From contig NC_041750.1 in NCBI RefSeq assembly GCF_004115215.2, positions 2,046,001 to 2,110,000 of the forward strand: 64,000 bases of DNA, in the 5' to 3' direction. Shown here in pieces: positions 1 to 27,101 of the stretch; positions within the stretch are counted from its first letter, which is position 1; every line of letters starts with the position of its first letter. The stretch comes from Ornithorhynchus anatinus (taxonomy: Eukaryota; Chordata; Mammalia; Monotremata; Ornithorhynchidae). The notes beneath the pieces were generated by a model, which worked only from the letters and a program-made list of their open reading frames with translations, did not search any database and had not been told where the DNA came from. A program made the position numbers and the translations under genes.

Positions 1-1540
1 GAGCCTAGGGCAGGCAAGGAGGTGGTTATCCTCCTCCTCCTCCTCATCAATAGACTGTGAGCCCATCATTGGGCAGGGTTTCTTTCTATCTGTTGCCGAA
101 TTGCACATTCCAAGTGCTCAGCACAGTGCTCTGCACCTAGTAAGCGCTCAATAAATACTACTGAATACTAAATAATACTAATAAATACTAATGAAGGAAT
201 GAAGCACTCGATCTCATCCATCCCTCTGGCCTCGAATGCCCTCCCTCCTTCCACACAGAAAATTGCACTCTTCCACTTCAAAGCCTTATTGAAGGCCCAA
301 CTCCATGGTCGTGGGTTCTAATCCTGAATCGGCCACTTGTCAGCTGTGTGACGTGCAAGTCACTTCACTCCTCTGTGCCTCAGTTACCTCATCTGGAAAA
401 TGGGGATGAAGACTGTGAGCCCCACGTGGGACAACCTGATTACCTGGTATCTCTCCCAGTTCTCAGAATAGTGCTTGGCACATAGTAAGCACTTAACAAA
501 TACCATCATCATCATCATCTCCCCCAAGAAGCCTTCCCTAAGCCCTCCTCTCCCTCCCTTCTGCGTCACCCTGCCTTGCTCCCTTCATTCATCCTCCCTT
601 GCATCCCCACATCGTGTATGTGGATGTCTGTAAATATCTGGAATTTATTTATTTATGGATACTATCTCTCCCTCTAGATTGTGAGCTCTTTGTGAACAGG
701 GAATGTGTCTGTTTGTTGTTATATTGTACTCTCCCAAGCACTTAGTACAGTGCTTTGCACACAGGAAGCGCTCAAGAAACACGATTGAATGAATGAGCAC
801 TTACTGTACAGAACTGAGGCATAGAGAAGTGACTTACCGAAGGTCATGCAGCACAAAGGTCGTGCCCCTTCCTTGCTCCTGCCACACCTCCCAAGAACGA
901 GCAATTGGGTAAGGGCCTGGCAGTGGGGCCCGGAGCCTGGGCTTAGACAGAAATCCTGACCAACGGGCATCTTTGCCCCGAGTTTATGGTGACCTTCAGG
1001 TAGGGGTGTTGATCACACCCTGTTCCGGTAGTCCTGAGAGGCGGGAGACTTGGCATCTGGCTCAGTCTTTGCTTGCAACCCTTTGTGGGATCTCAGGCAA
1101 GCCACATCACCTGTTGGGGCCTCAGTTTCCTCTTCTGTACAATGAGGACTGAGGTCCCTGCTCCTCCCTACCTCCCAAGGCTGTCATGCAAGCAAAATGA
1201 GATTCATGACAGGAGTGAAAGACTTTGCAGATCTGTAGTATTATTAACAGATTAGTTCCAATTTGCCCCGTCTTCTTACCCCAGCACGTGCCACCCAGAG
1301 CCCCGCCAAGCATGGCCGCATGCCCGCGGGTCTTGTCTCGGGGCCTCAGGAGCCTCCGGTTCCATCTCCGGTGTTTCTCTGGGTCTTGGCTCCCTGCCCA
1401 GGGTGGTCCCGGTCTCCATTCCTCCTGCGGGAGTGGATGGGGCTGGGTTCAGGTCATGGGAGGGCAGGCAAGAGCCGGCCTACGGGACCCCGGGGTCGAC
1501 GTCCGGCCCGTGGAGATTGACCAGTGGCGTGGCTTGACGA
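1..1540. repeat. intergenic repeats left of HARS2 (L2 tails and Mon-1 SINE pieces)
   Basis: No gene is visible here. An L2 3' tail (+) lies at about 50-175 and ends in agcgctcaataaatac. A headless Mon-1 SINE (+) covers about 303-525. A longer L2 3' end (+) covers about 590-797. A MIR-like piece in reverse lies at about 800-950 and another forward at about 1043-1260. From 1262 to 1540 is GC-richer single-copy sequence, probably HARS2 3' UTR and flank. ZMAT2, the next gene in the human order, has no visible exon here. Confidence 0.7.
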
Positions 1541-8286
<6,746 letters not shown>

Positions 8287-8589
8287 CGTGAGGCCCTCGT
8301 CCAGGGAGCGGGAAGTGGGAAATCTTCCTGCCTCGGCTGCAACAGAGACACAGGAACACCAGAAAACAGTCCAGGGGAGCACCAGAAAAGCTCCGATTCA
8401 GCCTGCTGGCAGGGCCTAGAAGCAAAAAGCAACATTTGTACATCTTCTTCAACACCTCTGGCTCATTCAAGACAGGGTTTGAAGCTGGGGAATGGGAGGG
8501 CAAGAAGGAGAAGAGGGAAAGAAGTGGGGGAGAAAGGGGAAAAGAGGATGGGAGAGAGGGGAAAGGGTGAAAGAGGGTGGGGGAGAGTT

Positions 8590-8850
8590 TTGTGGAAAGA
8601 GCACGGGGCCTAGGAGTCTAATCCTGGCTCTGCCAAGTACTGCCTGTGTGACCTTGGGAAAGTCATTTCACTTCACTGGTGCCTCTGTTTCTTCATCTGC
8701 AAAATGGGGATTCAATTCCTATCTCCCTCATATTTAGACGGTGAGCCTCATGTGGGTCCTGATTATCTCGTGGCGGGCCCCAGTGCTTAGTACAGTGCTC
8801 GGCACACAGGAAGAGCTTAATACAATTAGTATTGCAAATATCACAATTAT
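8590..8850 (+). repeat. Mon-1 SINE, forward
   Basis: Head aaagagcacggggcc, middle cttcatctgcaaaatgggg and tail cttagtacagtgctcggcacacagg identify a Mon-1 copy between HARS2 and HARS1. Confidence 0.85.
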
Positions 8851-9007
8851 TCATTATTATTAAGCAGTTAAAGTGGGGAGGAGAGAAGAAAGGTGGAGGG
8901 AATCGGGGGTGAGGGTGGGAGAAGAATGGGACGCGGGAGCCCTCCCAAACGCTTAGTACAGTGTTCTGCACAACGTACGCGTTCCATAAATATGACTGAA
9001 TGAAAGA

Positions 9008-9520
9008 TGCATGGCCTGTTGGGCAGAGCACGGGCCTGGGAGTCACAAGGATCTGGGTTCTAATCCCGACTCCGCCTTTTGTCTGCCGTAAGACCTTGGG
9101 CAAATCATTTTACTTCTCTGGGGTTTCCTACCTCATCTGTAAAATGGGCATAAAGACTGCGAGCCCCACATGGGACGGGGACTGGGTCCAACAGGGCTAG
9201 CTTCTAGAGAAGCAGCGTGGCTCAGTGGAAAGAGCTCGGGCTTGGGAGTCGGAGGTCTTGGGTTCGAATCCCGGCTCTGCCACTTGTCAGCTGCATGACT
9301 GTGGGCGAGTCACTTCACTTCTCTGGGCCTCAGTTCCCTCCTCTGCAAAATGGGGATTAACTGTGAGCGTCACGTGGGACAACCTGATGACCCTGGATCT
9401 CCCCCAGCGCTTAGAACAGTGCTCTGCACAGAGTAAGCGCTTAAATACCAACATTATTATTAGCTTCCGTCCAACCCGGCGCTTAGCACAATGCCTGGCA
9501 CATAGTAAGGGCGTGAGAAA
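9008..9520 (+). repeat. older Mon-1 SINE split by a younger Mon-1 insertion
   Basis: The outer copy runs from about 9008 to 9204 and resumes at 9461 with its own tail (gtccaacccggcgcttagcac). The inner, better preserved copy spans 9209-9460 with a complete tRNA-like head (agaagcagcgtggctcagtgg). The 7-bp target duplication tagcttc flanks the inner copy at 9198-9204 and 9461-9467. Confidence 0.88.
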
Positions 9521-9796
9521 GTCCATTTTTTTAAAAAAAAAGGGTGAGAGGGAGCGAATACTGGGGGAGGGAGGGGAAAGCATCGAGGACCGCGCCGCCT
9601 TACCCCTGCAGGGGCCGCGGCCGGAGGCCTCCTCTTCCACGCATGCGCAGCGAGGGAACGGAGGCGACCGGAAGCGGCCCCTGTGGGCCGCTCTGCCCCC
9701 CCCGAGTGGCCGCTCTGTCCCCCGCTCGGTGGCCGGAAGTCCTCCGAGGCGGGACGGGACGGGACGGGACGGGGCGGGAAAGGCGGGGCGGCGGAG

Positions 9797-21581
<11,785 letters not shown>

Positions 21582-21996
21582 ATCGGGTCGGGGAACCTGG
21601 TGGCCCCCCGCAGACCCCGACGGCAAACGATCCATCCTCCCCGTCCCCCCCCAAAACGCCTCTGCCACCTGGCCCGTCCCGTTCCCCGACAGTGGTCAGA
21701 TCTGAGCCCTGTATTTATTAGGTGGTGAGCCTCGGCCCCGAGGGGAACCAGAAACCGGGGTCACTTTCCCAAAGACAGTGCCCCGACCGTCCCCCACCCC
21801 GTGCCCCCTCCACTCCCGGGCGAGGAGGAACTCTGGTGCTGCTGCTGGGGAGGAGGCCGGGGCCACCATCAGCGCTTGCCATCAACCCCCTCGTGCCAGT
21901 CCTTATCCCCGTTACGTATGTGTTTTCGTGGGTGGGGAAGGGCGATGCGACCCTGCACCCTTGCCTGACTCGCTGAAACCAGTTTCTAATAGGTCC

Positions 21997-22002
21997 AATA
22001 AA
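21997..22002 (+). terminator. HARS1: HARS1 poly(A) signal AATAAA
   Basis: AATAAA lies 416 nt after the HARS1 stop and runs into an A-rich stretch. No competing signal is seen in the 3' UTR. Confidence 0.8.
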
Positions 22003-22364
22003 AAAAAAACCCTGTGACCCTTGCCTCAGTGTTACTGCGGTGCCGTTCCCCCTCCCCGACCCATCCTGGCCCCGGGTGCGACCCAACCTGGAAGGAGGCC
22101 GACACCCAGAGGCTTAGGGAGGGTGCTAGATGGAGGAGAGGGAAGAGCTCCCTTCCTTCCTGCCCTTCCCTTCAGGTGTACAACTTTTTTCCTCCTTCCT
22201 CAGTTCCCTTAATCCCCTACTCAGTCCATGGTTCTGCCTCTAATCCCGGAGAGCTCCCCGGCGGAGGGATTTAGGGGGGAGGCCTGTGCCACGGCCTTGA
22301 CTCGATTTGAGGGGAGACCGGATCGGTTCCGGGTGAGGGTAGGCCGGGCCCAGCCAAGGATTGT

Positions 22365-22545
22365 GTGTGATTCGGGGCAAGTCACTTCTCTGTGCCTCAG
22401 TTGCCTCATCTGTTAAATGGGGGGGGGGGGGTGAAGACTGAGCCCCAGGCCCTCATTACCCTGTATCTATCTAAAACGGTGCTTAGTGAGCGCTTGACCA
22501 TTGCCATCATAAAACGGGGCTTAGCGAGGGCTTAACGATTGCCAT
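22365..22545 (+). repeat. truncated Mon-1 SINE pieces between HARS1 and DND1
   Basis: A headless copy (ggcaagtcacttctctgtgcctc ... gcttagtgagcgcttgaccattgcc) is followed by a second tail (ggcttagcgagggcttaacg). A run of ten G breaks the first copy. Confidence 0.7.
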
Positions 22546-22559
22546 TATCCTAAAAGACC

Positions 22560-22927
22560 GAAGGAAGCCGGTCCGCCATCACCATCCCCTCGGGGCTTCC
22601 CACCCGGGCGGCCGCCATTATCATCCCCTCGGGGCTTCACACCTCGCACCGCGCAGGCGCGTACACGCCCTCGCGCTCCCCCCTCCCCTCCCCGCGCGCA
22701 CACGCCCTCGCGCTCATCCCCTCGCGCGCACACGCCCTCGCGCTCTCCCCCTCCCCACGCGCAGGCGCGGCCCCCTCGGGGCACGCGGGCCCTCCCTCCC
22801 ACTTCCGGGGGGCGTGTCCGGGGCCCCCCAAGGACCAATGGGAGCGAGGGGACCCCGAGAAGCTTCGAGAGGCCCCGCGCGCGCCCGGCTATAAAAGGGC
22901 GTCGGCGGGGGCGCGTGCGGCGCAGTC
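22560..22927 (+). promoter_or_regulatory. DND1: DND1 promoter: TATA box, CCAAT box and GC-rich direct repeats
   Basis: TATAAAA is at 22890-22896 and CCAAT at 22835-22839. An ETS-like acttccgg and a GC-box-like ggggcgtgtcc lie near 22800. Upstream are direct repeats: atcccctcggggcttc twice (about 22583 and 22623) and acacgccctcgcgctc three times (about 22664, 22688, 22729). The ATG is only 32 nt after the end of the TATA box, so the expected start site, about 30 nt downstream of it, leaves a leader of roughly ten bases. Confidence 0.75.
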
Positions 22928-25900
22928 ATGGAGTCGGAGCAGGAGGCCAAGGTAGGCGGGGGCGCGGGGGCGCGAGGGCGGGAGCCAGGGCAGGACCGGC
23001 CCGGCCCGGGAGGGGTTCGCACCCAGCACCCCGCACGCCCTCTTTTCCGTCCCCGCAGCTGTGGTGCCAGCAGGTGAACCCCGTGAACAAGGCGGCGCTG
23101 GAGGCCTGGCTGCGGGAGACGGGCATCCGGCTGGTGCAGGTGAACGGCCAGAGGAAGTATGGCGGGCCGCCTCCAGGTAACGCCCGCCGCCCCCCCGGGG
23201 CCCCGCTCCCCTGGCCCAAGTCCCCATCTCCCCCTTCCTTCTCGTAACGTCCATGCGTAAGCCCCCCGCGGGCAGGGGGGAGGGAGGCCTCAACCCAGCG
23301 CTCAGGGCGCTTCCCCGCACAGACGCGCAGCGCTCAAGACTGGCTGCCTCCACTGACTCGCTCCTCTCTCCTCCTCCCCTCTCTTCTCTTCTTCCCCTTC
23401 TCGACGCTTCCCTTCCTTTCCTCTCCTCGCTTCTTCGCGTCTCTTCTTCTCGCCCTTTTCTTTCCTCCTCGCCACTTCTCCTCGCCTGGACTCTCCTCCT
23501 CTTTTCCCCGCCCCTCCTTCCCCCCCTTCCCCCCCCCCACCTCTTCGTCTGTTTCTCTTCTCTGCCCCCCCCCTCCTTCCTTTCTTCCCCTTCCTCCTCC
23601 GTTCTTCTCTTTTCCTTCTCCTCTCCCTCTACTCTCCTCTTCTCCTCCTCGCCTTTTTCGCCGCCCCTCCCCCCTTCGTCTTTTTCTCTTTTCTGCCCCT
23701 CCCCTTTTCTCCTCTCTTCTTCCTCCTTTCTTCCCTTTTCCTTCTCCTCTCCTTCCCCTCTCTTTTTCTCCTCTGTCCTCTAATCCTCTCCTCCTCTTCT
23801 TTCTCCTCCTCTCCTTTCTCTCCCTCTCCTCTTTCCCCGCCCCTCCCCACCACCTCTTCGTCTCTTTTTCTCTTTTCTGCCCCTCCCCTTTTTTCCTCTC
23901 TCCTTCCTTTCTTCCCCTTCCTCCTCTCTTTTCCTTCTCCTCTCCTTCTCCTCCTTTCTCCTGTAATCTTCTCTCCTCCTCTCCTTTCTTTCTCCTCTCC
24001 TTCTCCTCTCCCCTCTAATCCTCTCTCCTTTCCTTCTGCTCTCCTTTCTTTCCCCGCCCCTCCCCACCACCTCTTCATCTCCTTTTCTCGTTTCTGCCCC
24101 TCCCCTTTTTTCCTCTCTCCTTCCTTTCTTCCCCTTCCTCCTCCTCTCCTCTTTTCTTTCTCTCCTTCTCTCTTCTTTCTCCTCCTACTCTTCTTCTTTC
24201 TCTTCCTCTTTTCTCCCTCTCCTTTCTTCTCTCCTCCTCCCGTTTCTTCTCTCCTCCTCCCGTTTCTTTCTTCTCTCCTCCTCCCGTTTCTTTCTTCTCT
24301 CCTCCTCCCGTTTCTTTCTTCTCTCCTCCTCCCGTTTCTTTCTTCTCTCCTCCTCCCGTTTCTTTCTTCTCTCCTCCTCCCGTTTCTTTCTTCTCTCCTC
24401 CTCCCGTTTCTTTCTTCTCTCCTCCTCCCGTTTCTTTCTTCTCTCCTCCTCCCGTTTCTTTCTTCTCTCCTCCTTTCTTCTCTCCACCTCTCCTTTCTTC
24501 TCTCCACCTCTCCTTCTCTCCACCTCTCCTTTCTTCTCTCCACCTCTCTTTTCCTTCTCTTCTCCTCCTCTCCCCTCCTTTCTCCTCTCTCCTCTTCTTC
24601 TCTCGTCCTTTCTCCTCTCTTCCTCTTCTCCCCTCCTTTCCTCCCTTCTCCTCCTTTTCCTCTTCTCTTCTGTCTTCTCTCTTTTCTCATCTCCTCTCTT
24701 CTACTGTCTCTTCTCCCTCTCTTCTCGTCTTCCTCTTCTCTTCTCCAACTCTTTCCTCTCCTCCTCCTGTTCTGTCTCCTCCCTCCACACTCCTCCTCGT
24801 CTGGGCCCCGGCCCGGGCCTGGCCTCAGGCTGGGTGGGCAGCCCGCCGCCGTCGGGGTCGGAGGTGTTCATCGGCCGCCTGCCGCAGGACGTGTACGAGC
24901 ACCAGCTGATCCCGCTGTTCCAGCGGGTGGGCCGGCTCTACGAGTTCCGCCTGATGATGACCTTCAGCGGGCTCAACCGGGGCTTCGCCTACGCCCGCTA
25001 CAGCTCCCGGCGCGGGGCGCAGGCGGCCATCGCCGCCCTGCACAACCACCCGCTGCGGCCCGCCTGCCCGCTGCTCGTCTGCCGCAGCACCGAGAAGTGC
25101 GAGCTCAGCCTCGACGGGCTGCCCGCCGCCCTGGCCCGGCCGGCCCTGCTCCGCGCCCTCCGCCCGCTGGGCGATGCCCTGCGCGAGGCCGCCCTGCTGC
25201 CCAGCCCCCTGCGGCCCCCCGCCAACATCGCCCTCCTCCGGTTCTCCTCCCACCGGGACGCCGCCATGGCCAAGAAGCTCCTCGTCGAAGGTCAGCCCCC
25301 GCCCTCACGCCTTCCCTCCCTCATCCTGTGGGGTGAGCCCCCACCGCCTGCCCAAGACTAGTAACGAAGGGTCAGGACGCTGGGCATCCTTACTCGGTGC
25401 TGGGCGCCCTGACAAGGGCCCGGGAGCATACGAGGGCGTCGGGTCGTTCCCCCCCCCCGGGGGGCTCGCGGTCTTCGTCCCCCATTTGCCGGAGGAGGGG
25501 ACTGGCCGCCGAGTCGCACGGCGGCGGAGCGGGGATTCGAACTCGTGATCCCTGGGTCCCCAGCCCTTGCTCATGGTGTTAAGGCCTCACTATGGGCCAA
25601 GCGCTGTAAAAAGAATAACGATGATGGTGATGACGGTGTCAAGCCCTCTCTCTGGGCCAACTGCTGTTCAACAGCATGGCTCAGTGGAAAGAGCATGGGC
25701 TTGGGAGTCAGAGGTCAGGGGTTTGAATCCTAACTCTGCCACTTGTCAGCTGTGTGACTTTGGGCAAGTGACTTAACTTCTCTCTGCCTCAGTGACCTCA
25801 TCTGGAAAATGGGGACCCTAGCGCTTAGAACAGTCCTTTGCACAGAAGAAGCGTTTAACAAATACCACCACTATTATTGTTACTAGTTTGTCCCCCTCCA

Positions 25901-26607
25901 GGTTGTAAGCTCGTTGTGGGCCGGGAATGTGTCGGTTGCACTCTCCCGAGCGCTTCCTACAGTAAGGGCTCAAGAAATGCGATTGATTGCCTGACGCCCT
26001 CTTTTCCTCTCTCCCCCGACCCCCCAGGGCACTTGTGGCTGTGTGGAGAGCAGGTGACGGTGGATTGGCTGAAGCCGGAGCTGAAACAGCGGCTGCGCCT
26101 ACAGGGCGCCGGGGAGCCGGGCGGTCTTCCCCCCAGCCTGGCCGAGAGGGCCGGGCCCTGGGGCGGCGGGGGCCCGGCCTGTGCCCTGGCAGCTCTGCAG
26201 GGGCTGTGCCAGCGCCAGCAGCTGGGCGCCCCGGTGTTCCTCACCAAGTGCCTGGGCTCGAGCTTCACGGGCTGGTACTACTTCTGGTACCAGGTGGTCA
26301 TCCCCGGCCACGCCGTGCCCTTCAGCGGGCTGATGTGGGTGGCCGTGGACCGTGGCGGGCAGAACGAGCACGAGGCCGCCAAGGAGGCGGTGGCGCTGCG
26401 CCTGCTGGATATTCTAGGTGAGTCCCTAGGCTCTGGGGAGTAGGGGGGGAGATGGGGGCAAGCTGGGGGGGGGGGGGAGAGAAAGAAGAGCCCACCCCCC
26501 CCCTCTGTGTTTTCTTCGCAGGGGGCCCGAAAGCATGGGTGGCACCCGAAGCCTCACCTCCGGGTACCCTCGGGGACCTGGTTTGGGCCCCTGCGGCAGC
26601 GAGGTGA
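22928..26607 (+). CDS. DND1: dead end homolog 1, germ-cell RNA-binding protein
   Basis: Binds 3' UTRs of germ-cell mRNAs and modulates miRNA/NANOS-CCR4-NOT action; needed for primordial germ cells. Exons: 22928-22951, 23059-23176, 24829-25290, 26028-26417, 26522-26607, giving 359 aa (human 353). The N-terminal [17 protein letters not shown] block is conserved. RRM1 has RNP2 VFIGRL (about 60-65) and RNP1 RGFAYARY (about 98-105). A second, degenerate RRM follows (STEKCELS to [10 protein letters not shown]), then a C-terminal dsRBD-like region ([30 protein letters not shown]). The fifth exon follows a strong CTAG/GTGAGT donor and a pyrimidine-rich ttcttcgcag acceptor. Its end, [12 protein letters not shown], resembles human GANLLWSAGAEAG. 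Without that splice the frame stops 9 codons past the junction. Intron 2 holds a 1.4-kb C/T tract. Confidence 0.95.
23340..24790. repeat. 1.4-kb polypyrimidine/polypurine tract with 24-bp tandem repeats, DND1 intron 2
   Basis: The plus strand is almost only C and T, with a few G. Inside, at about 24231-24470, a 24-bp unit (ctcctcctcccgtttctttc plus ttct) repeats about ten times; the first copies are 20 bp. The minus strand gives a long Arg/Glu-rich open frame (RREERNG repeated) that is a by-product of the repeat, not a gene. Confidence 0.9.
25530..25998 (+). repeat. Mon-1 SINE and L2 tail, DND1 intron 3
   Basis: A Mon-1 piece lies at about 25530-25660. A Mon-1 from about 25670 (acagcatggctcagtggaaa) to 25880 follows, then an L2 3' tail (ggttgtaagctcgttgtggg ... 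gctcaagaaatgcgattgat). Confidence 0.8.
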
Positions 26608-26866
26608 GAGGGTGAAAGTTGGGAGCGGGGGCATCCCCCCCCCCCCCTCGCCGCAGGGTGGAGGAGAAGGCCGAGAGCGATGGGGTGATGGAATCCCCAC
26701 CGAGCTGGAGCCAGCCGCCTCCCGCTCCCTCTGCAACTGTTTTTCCTTGTGGTTCGTCAGTTTACTTCGGGGCGGACGTTCTCTCCGCCCCCCCCCCCCC
26801 CCCCCCCTTCTGTTAGGTATGGGCCGGGCCCTACGGCTGTGTGGGCTGGTTGGCTCTTGCTCGTTA

Positions 26867-26875
26867 TTTATTAAA
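26867..26875. terminator. overlapping two-way poly(A) signal between DND1 and WDR55
   Basis: The 9-bp TTTATTAAA contains ATTAAA on the plus strand (26870-26875, 262 nt after the DND1 stop) and AATAAA on the minus strand (26867-26872, 230 nt after the WDR55 stop). No other AATAAA or ATTAAA was seen between the two stops. Confidence 0.7.
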
Positions 26876-27101
26876 GTATTTTGTTCCTGTCCAGAATCGT
26901 GATTGATGAGAGGAGGGGGAGGGAGTGACCACGGGCCTTTTGGCCCCCTGAGAGTCTATAAACGCCCTCTCTCCCTCCCAAAAGTCCCAGCCCTGAGTCA
27001 GTAAGGCCTCCCTGAGTTATTGGGGGGGGGGGGGGTCCCCCGGCCTCAAACCCCCTCTTCCGAAGCTCTCAGTCCCGCTCGCCGCCAAGTCCCAACCGTT
27101 C

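Larger units (their letters stand above)
8287..9796. promoter_or_regulatory. HARS2/HARS1 head-to-head intergenic region with CpG promoter
   Basis: The two synthetase start codons face away from each other across 1.5 kb. The HARS1-proximal part (about 9560-9796) is CpG-rich. It holds an NRF-1-like site acgcatgcgcagcg (about 9639-9652), two ETS/GABP-like sites (accggaagcg near 9668, gccggaagt near 9732), a (gggac)n run at 9751-9771 and a GC box ggggcgg. More than half of the gap (about 8590-8850 and 8935-9520) is SINE and L2 sequence. The HARS2-proximal 300 bp are not CpG-rich, so where HARS2 transcription starts is unclear. Confidence 0.75.

Noticed and set aside
1-1540. possible ZMAT2 5' exon, expected from human order
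   Set aside because: No sequence resembling the ZMAT2 N-terminus was seen on the minus strand; the region is repeats plus unassigned sequence.
9209-9290. tRNA-like sequence with A/B-box features at Mon-1 heads (also near 16183, 30090, 43910, 53546)
   Set aside because: The match is the tRNA-derived head of a SINE followed by the CORE/L2 body; there is no sign of an independent tRNA gene.
24231-24470. regular 24-bp repeats as a possible CRISPR-like array
   Set aside because: No unique spacers, simple-sequence composition, and a eukaryotic intron setting.
23629-24690. 353-aa Arg/Glu-rich open frame on the minus strand
   Set aside because: Product of the polypurine strand and 24-bp repeats in DND1 intron 2; no start context, domain or splice support.
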